Assembly (NCBI RefSeq): GCF_000332995.1
Contig: NZ_BANS01000003.1
Coordinates: 124,001-188,000, forward strand
Reading direction: 5' to 3'
Length of the DNA stretch: 64,000 nucleotides
Source: Gordonia amicalis NBRC 100051 = JCM 11271
Lineage (GTDB): Bacteria > Actinomycetota > Actinomycetes > Mycobacteriales > Mycobacteriaceae
The translations under genes were made by a program, and so were the position numbers. The notes beneath the pieces are model-generated. The model was not told the origin of the DNA. It saw only the letters and a list, made by a program, of their open reading frames with translations, and searched no databases. Shown here piece after piece: positions 60,751 through 64,000 of the stretch (positions within the stretch are counted from its first letter, which is position 1; each line of letters opens with the position of its first letter).

Positions 60751-61758
60751 ATGCGTGCCGCGGTGACCACCGCAGACGGATTCGAGGTCGTCGAGGTCCC
60801 CGACCCCACGCCCGGACCCGGTGAACTCGTCCTCCGGGTCGCCGCGAACGGCATCTGCGGCTCCGACCTGTCGACCGCCCCGTTTCTCCCACCCGGCACC
60901 ATCTTGGGACACGAGTTCGCCGGGGAGGTCGTCGCGGTCGGCCCACCCGACCCCGCCGACGGCGCACACCACGGTTTCCGCCTCGGCGATCACGTCGCGT
61001 CGATCCCCGTCCGCGGCTGCCGACGATGTCGCGCCTGTCTGGTCGGCGACATCGCTCGCTGCCCGTCCGTCCGCACCCTGGGGCTGGGCGTCCTCCCCGG
61101 GGCACTGGCCGAGTTCGTCGTCGTCGGTGCGGCCGAGAGTGTGCGGGTCGATGGCATCGACCCGGTGGACGGCGCCCTGGTCGAACCCCTCGCGGTCGGC
61201 CTGCACATCGTGATGCGGGCCGGGATCGAACCCGCCGACCGCGTCCTCGTGCTGGGCGCCGGCCCGGTGGGAACGGCAGTGCTGCACTGGTTGTCGCGCG
61301 GCGTGGCCGGTGAGGTGATCAGCTCCGACCCCTCGCCCGGTCGGCGTGCCGCGGCCCTCGACGCCGGCGCATCCGCGGTGCACACACCGGAGCAGCTGTC
61401 CGGAGAGGTCCGCGACGGCTTCGACGTCGTCATCGAATGCGTCGGCAAACCCGGGATGATCGCCGCGGCGCTCGATGCCGTCCGAACCCACGGCCGCATC
61501 GTCGTCGCCGGCGTGTGCCTCGGCGATGATCACTTCATGCCCGTCGCAGGCATCGTCAAGGAAGCGTCCATGTACTTCGTCTCCTACTACACCAAGACCG
61601 AGTTCTGCACCGCTGCCGCCGAACTGAACCGCGGCGCGGTGGGCTCGTCGACGCTGGTCAGCCAGATCGTCGGGCTCGACGAGGTAGACCGCGTGTTCGC
61701 CGAGTTGTCGGCGCCCAATGATCATCGGAAGGTGCTGATCTCGCCCGCCGTCGGCTGA
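60751..61758 (+). CDS. Medium-chain Zn-dependent dehydrogenase
   Basis: A 335-aa MDR-family dehydrogenase. Catalytic zinc ligands lie in NGICGSDLS and LGHEFAGEVV, the structural zinc in CRRCRACLVGDIARC, and the cofactor fold in VLGAGPVGTAVLHWL. The catalytic-domain spacing suits polyol/alcohol dehydrogenases of the threonine-dehydrogenase type. The ATG at 60751 is 4 bases after the thioesterase stop, so it shares the KstR-controlled transcript. The substrate is unknown. Confidence 0.88.
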   Translation: MRAAVTTADGFEVVEVPDPTPGPGELVLRVAANGICGSDLSTAPFLPPGTILGHEFAGEVVAVGPPDPADGAHHGFRLGDHVASIPVRGCRRCRACLVGDIARCPSVRTLGLGVLPGALAEFVVVGAAESVRVDGIDPVDGALVEPLAVGLHIVMRAGIEPADRVLVLGAGPVGTAVLHWLSRGVAGEVISSDPSPGRRAAALDAGASAVHTPEQLSGEVRDGFDVVIECVGKPGMIAAALDAVRTHGRIVVAGVCLGDDHFMPVAGIVKEASMYFVSYYTKTEFCTAAAELNRGAVGSSTLVSQIVGLDEVDRVFAELSAPNDHRKVLISPAVG

Positions 61759-61804
61759 CCGGCCGAGATGCCCTGCGACCTCCGCCGGGCGTACCGTCGT
61801 ACGG

Positions 61805-62761
61805 GTGAACAGTGCCGTTCCCGAAGCCTCCAGACCTGACAGCCCCAGACCTGAGGGCCCTGTGCCGTTCAGCTCCCACGAGGCGGATCGGGTGCGCGCG
61901 GTCTGGCAGGACCTCCACCTGCCGGGCATCGTCGACGTCCACACCCACTTCATGCCGCGTCCGGTCATGGACAAGGTGTGGTCGTACTTCGACTCCGCGG
62001 GGCCGCTGGTCGGGCGGGAGTGGCCGATCACCTACCGTGCCGACGAGGACGTCCGGGTGTCGACGCTGCGCGAATTCGGTATCCGCGCCTACTCGTCGCT
62101 GGTCTACCCGCACAAGCCGAACATGGCGGAGTGGCTGAACGGCTGGGCCAACGACTTCGCCGCCAACCACGAGGACTGCCTGCACACCGCGACGTTCTAC
62201 CCGGAGGAATCGGCCACCACCTACGTCTCTCGCGCGATCCAGGCGGGAACGCAGGTCTTCAAGAGCCACATCCAGGTCGGCGACTATTCCCCCATGGATT
62301 CCCTGCTCGACGGAGTCTGGTCGCAGATCGCCGACTCCCAGGTGCCGGTGATCATCCACTGCGGCTCGGGTCCTGCACCCGGCCGGCACACCGGGCCGGA
62401 GCCCATTCGCGCTCTACTGCATCGGTTCCCGTCGTTGCCGCTGATCATCGCGCACATGGGCATGCCCGAATACGCGGCCTTCCTCGACCTCGCGGGCGAG
62501 TACCCCAACGTGCACCTGGACACCACGATGGCGTTCACCGACTTCGCCGAGGAGGACGCCCCGTTCCCCGCGGACCTTCGGTCGCGTCTCGTCGACGCCG
62601 GGGACAGGATTCTGTTCGGCAGCGACTTCCCCAACATCCCCTACGGTTACACGCACGCCCTCGAAGCCGTCACCGGCCTGGGGTTCGACGACGACTGGCA
62701 GCGCAATGTGTTGTACCGCAACGCCGCTCGGCTGTTCGGACTCGATCGGCCCAGCGAATGA
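61805..62761 (+). CDS. Amidohydrolase-2 family metal-dependent hydrolase
   Basis: A 318-aa TIM-barrel hydrolase of the ACMSD/amidohydrolase-2 family. Metal ligands are HxH in VDVHTHFMP near residue 47, IIHCGSGP, IIAHMGMPEY and the late Asp in LFGSDFPNIPYG. Members hydrolyse or decarboxylate cyclic acids. The GTG start at 61805 lies 47 bases after the MDR gene. It probably ends the KstR-controlled operon; a hairpin terminator follows. Confidence 0.88.
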   Translation: MNSAVPEASRPDSPRPEGPVPFSSHEADRVRAVWQDLHLPGIVDVHTHFMPRPVMDKVWSYFDSAGPLVGREWPITYRADEDVRVSTLREFGIRAYSSLVYPHKPNMAEWLNGWANDFAANHEDCLHTATFYPEESATTYVSRAIQAGTQVFKSHIQVGDYSPMDSLLDGVWSQIADSQVPVIIHCGSGPAPGRHTGPEPIRALLHRFPSLPLIIAHMGMPEYAAFLDLAGEYPNVHLDTTMAFTDFAEEDAPFPADLRSRLVDAGDRILFGSDFPNIPYGYTHALEAVTGLGFDDDWQRNVLYRNAARLFGLDRPSE

Positions 62762-62803
62762 CGATGTCGGTGTCCGCGCCACGGAGCACGGACACCGACA
62801 TCG
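62762..62803 (+). terminator. Hairpin terminator after the amidohydrolase
   Basis: CGATGTCGGTGTCCG (62762-62776) and CGGACACCGACATCG (62789-62803) form a perfect 15-base stem with a 12-base loop, beginning right after the stop codon. No T-run. Confidence 0.75.
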
Positions 62804-62840
62804 CAGAGATCCACCACGGGGGCCGGCGGATCCCGACCCG

Positions 62841-63104
62841 GGCGAACTCGGCATCACATGCAACACGCTGTGTCCCGGATACGTGGAGATCCCGACGCGG
62901 GTTCGGACGCAGTCGTCGTCGGCAGGGAAGGCCAACATGGGCCGCTACTCGAATCCTCAGCAGAATCACAAGGATCTGACAAGGACGGGCCGACATGCGA
63001 CCCTGGACGAGGTCGCGCACGCCGCTGTGAGCCTCCTGGGCGAGCACAGTGGCGCGATCACCGGAACCACCCTCAACGTCGACGGTGGATCGTCCCCGTA
63101 CTGA
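62841..63104 (+). pseudogene. C-terminal remnant of a short-chain dehydrogenase
   Basis: The frame reads LGITCNTLCPGYVEIPTRV, then RTGRHATLDEVAHAAVSLLG and GAITGTTLNVDGGSSPY-stop, which is the last third of a hydroxybutyrate-dehydrogenase-like SDR. The cofactor-binding and YxxxK parts are absent; upstream sequence is the amidohydrolase terminator. The gene was truncated by deletion, and what remains is probably not translated. Confidence 0.75.
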
Positions 63105-63243
63105 GCCCGCCGCGTCGAGCGCCGGTTTCGTTCACACGTACGAAATTCCGAAGTCGGACACCGTTCACCAGTAGTGTGCAATCCGACTGCGAATCCAGCC
63201 AGCGGCTCGCGGACCGCCGCCACCGAATGAGAAAAGGTCGACG

Positions 63244-64000
63244 ATGACACGCGAACTGACCCGCACGGGTCTCCCGATCATCTACAACCCCGGAGAGATG
63301 CGATCGTCTTCGGAGAAGAATGGCGAGACCACGCGTGCCCCCAAGGCATCGGAGACCACCGCCGCGTCGATCGTCTCCGACATCGTCAGCCTCGGGCTGC
63401 GGCGCGGCGACCGCCTCCCGGCCGAGAGCGACATGCTCGCCAACTACTCGGTCAGCCGCGAGACCCTCCGTGAGGCGCTTCGCATCCTCGAGGTCCAGGG
63501 GCTGATCACGCTCAAGCGCGGCCCCGGTGGTGGTCCGTTCGTGAGCGCGCTCAACGCGTCCTACCTCGCGCGCACCGCCACGCTGTATTTCCATCTCGCC
63601 GGCGCAACCTACGACGAGGTCTTCGACACCTGGGAGATCCTGGAACCGCAACTGTCCGCCAAGGTCGCCCGGATCGAGGATCGGAAGCTGAAGGAGGCCG
63701 CCTTCGCGCGGTTCCTCGACTACGACGTCGAGGAACACGAGGAGAGCGAGATCTTCAGCGATCTCAACAACTTTCACGCCGTCATCGCCGAACTCAGCGG
63801 CAATCGCGTCCTCACGCTGCTCACGCAGGCGATCGACCACATCGTCGTCGAGCACGTCCTCGAGGCCGGCCGCGACACCATCGCCGAGGACGATGCGATG
63901 AGCCACGACCACGCCGAGATCGCCAAGGCGATCATCGCGGGCCGTCCTCGTAAGGCGGAGACGCTGATGCACGATCACATCAGCGAGGTCGTCCAACGGT
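63244..64000 (+). CDS. GntR-family (FadR-type) regulator, partial at the right edge
   Basis: Starts MTRELTRTGLPI at ATG 63244, with AAAAGG 8 bases upstream, and is still open at base 64000. A winged helix-turn-helix (RLPAESDMLANYSVSRETLR and EALRILEVQGLITLKRGPGG) lies near residues 58-95, followed by a helical FCD-type ligand domain (FHAVIAELSGNRVLTLLTQA) with His residues that often bind metal. About 252 residues are visible. It faces away from the SDR remnant; its targets are probably beyond the window. Confidence 0.88.
   Translation, partial: MTRELTRTGLPIIYNPGEMRSSSEKNGETTRAPKASETTAASIVSDIVSLGLRRGDRLPAESDMLANYSVSRETLREALRILEVQGLITLKRGPGGGPFVSALNASYLARTATLYFHLAGATYDEVFDTWEILEPQLSAKVARIEDRKLKEAAFARFLDYDVEEHEESEIFSDLNNFHAVIAELSGNRVLTLLTQAIDHIVVEHVLEAGRDTIAEDDAMSHDHAEIAKAIIAGRPRKAETLMHDHISEVVQR

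Overview
The window is high-GC DNA from an actinomycete of the Mycobacteriales (mycolic-acid bacteria), most like Gordonia or a close relative. This rests on gene content, not on a database search: mycofactocin genes, Mce-associated proteins, KstR-type operators, CYP51/CYP123/CYP136 cytochromes P450, a WS/DGAT acyltransferase and many FadD/FadE/TetR genes. It is chromosomal, since it carries the str ribosomal operon. I see no transposase, prophage, CRISPR array, rRNA or tRNA.

Layout. 1-2.5 kb: mycofactocin genes mftC (cut by the left edge), mftB and mftA, with divergent mftR. 2.5-4.1 kb: a perfect KstR box, the steroid 9alpha-hydroxylase reductase kshB and a small DoxX-like membrane protein. 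4.1-4.9 kb: a repeat-rich gap with no gene. 4.9-12.2 kb, minus strand: AlkD-like repair protein, ferredoxin reductase, four Mce-associated proteins, an SDR with an early amber codon, TetR and CYP136. 12.4-17.7 kb: menC, an MpaB-type oxygenase, a hydrolase, and a divergent TetR/acyl-CoA synthetase pair. 17.8-22.5 kb: rpsL-rpsG-fusA-tuf. 22.6-25.8 kb: a metallopeptidase-like protein, a methyltransferase, a secreted protein and xth. 25.9-31.6 kb: a GAF/Fis regulator, an HPP-CBS protein, an aldehyde dehydrogenase and an NDMA-type alcohol dehydrogenase of a mycofactocin-using family. 31.8-36.2 kb: a Pr6Pr pseudogene and a TIGR03084-FadE-FadE-TetR operon behind a perfect 18-bp palindrome. 36.4-42.7 kb: thioesterase, secreted protein, then a KstR-boxed FadD17-like operon ending in a frameshifted epimerase. 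42.8-54.8 kb: two divergent operons around CYP51 and CYP123. 54.8-63.1 kb: an acyl-lipid operon (acyltransferase, FadD12-like, WS/DGAT, LipO-like) diverging from a thioesterase-MDR-amidohydrolase set across two KstR boxes, then an SDR remnant. 63.2 kb to the end: a GntR/FadR regulator, cut by the right edge.

How it works together. Most accessory genes serve sterol, lipid and alcohol oxidation. KstR boxes tie kshB, the FadD17-like operon and the lipid operons at 60 kb to cholesterol metabolism. The mycofactocin genes make the redox cofactor that the NDMA-type alcohol dehydrogenase at 30.5 kb is expected to use. Three blocks match, as I recall it, the M. tuberculosis H37Rv gene order: Rv3057c-Rv3059, Rv0762c-Rv0771 and Rv1425-Rv1428c.

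Most notable: an SDR and CYP51 sharing one uninterrupted 731-codon frame inside an enlarged CYP123/CYP51 operon; KstR boxes at the head of a FadD12/WS-DGAT lipid operon; and three disrupted genes (amber codon, single-base deletion, double nonsense). The disruptions could be real decay or sequence errors.
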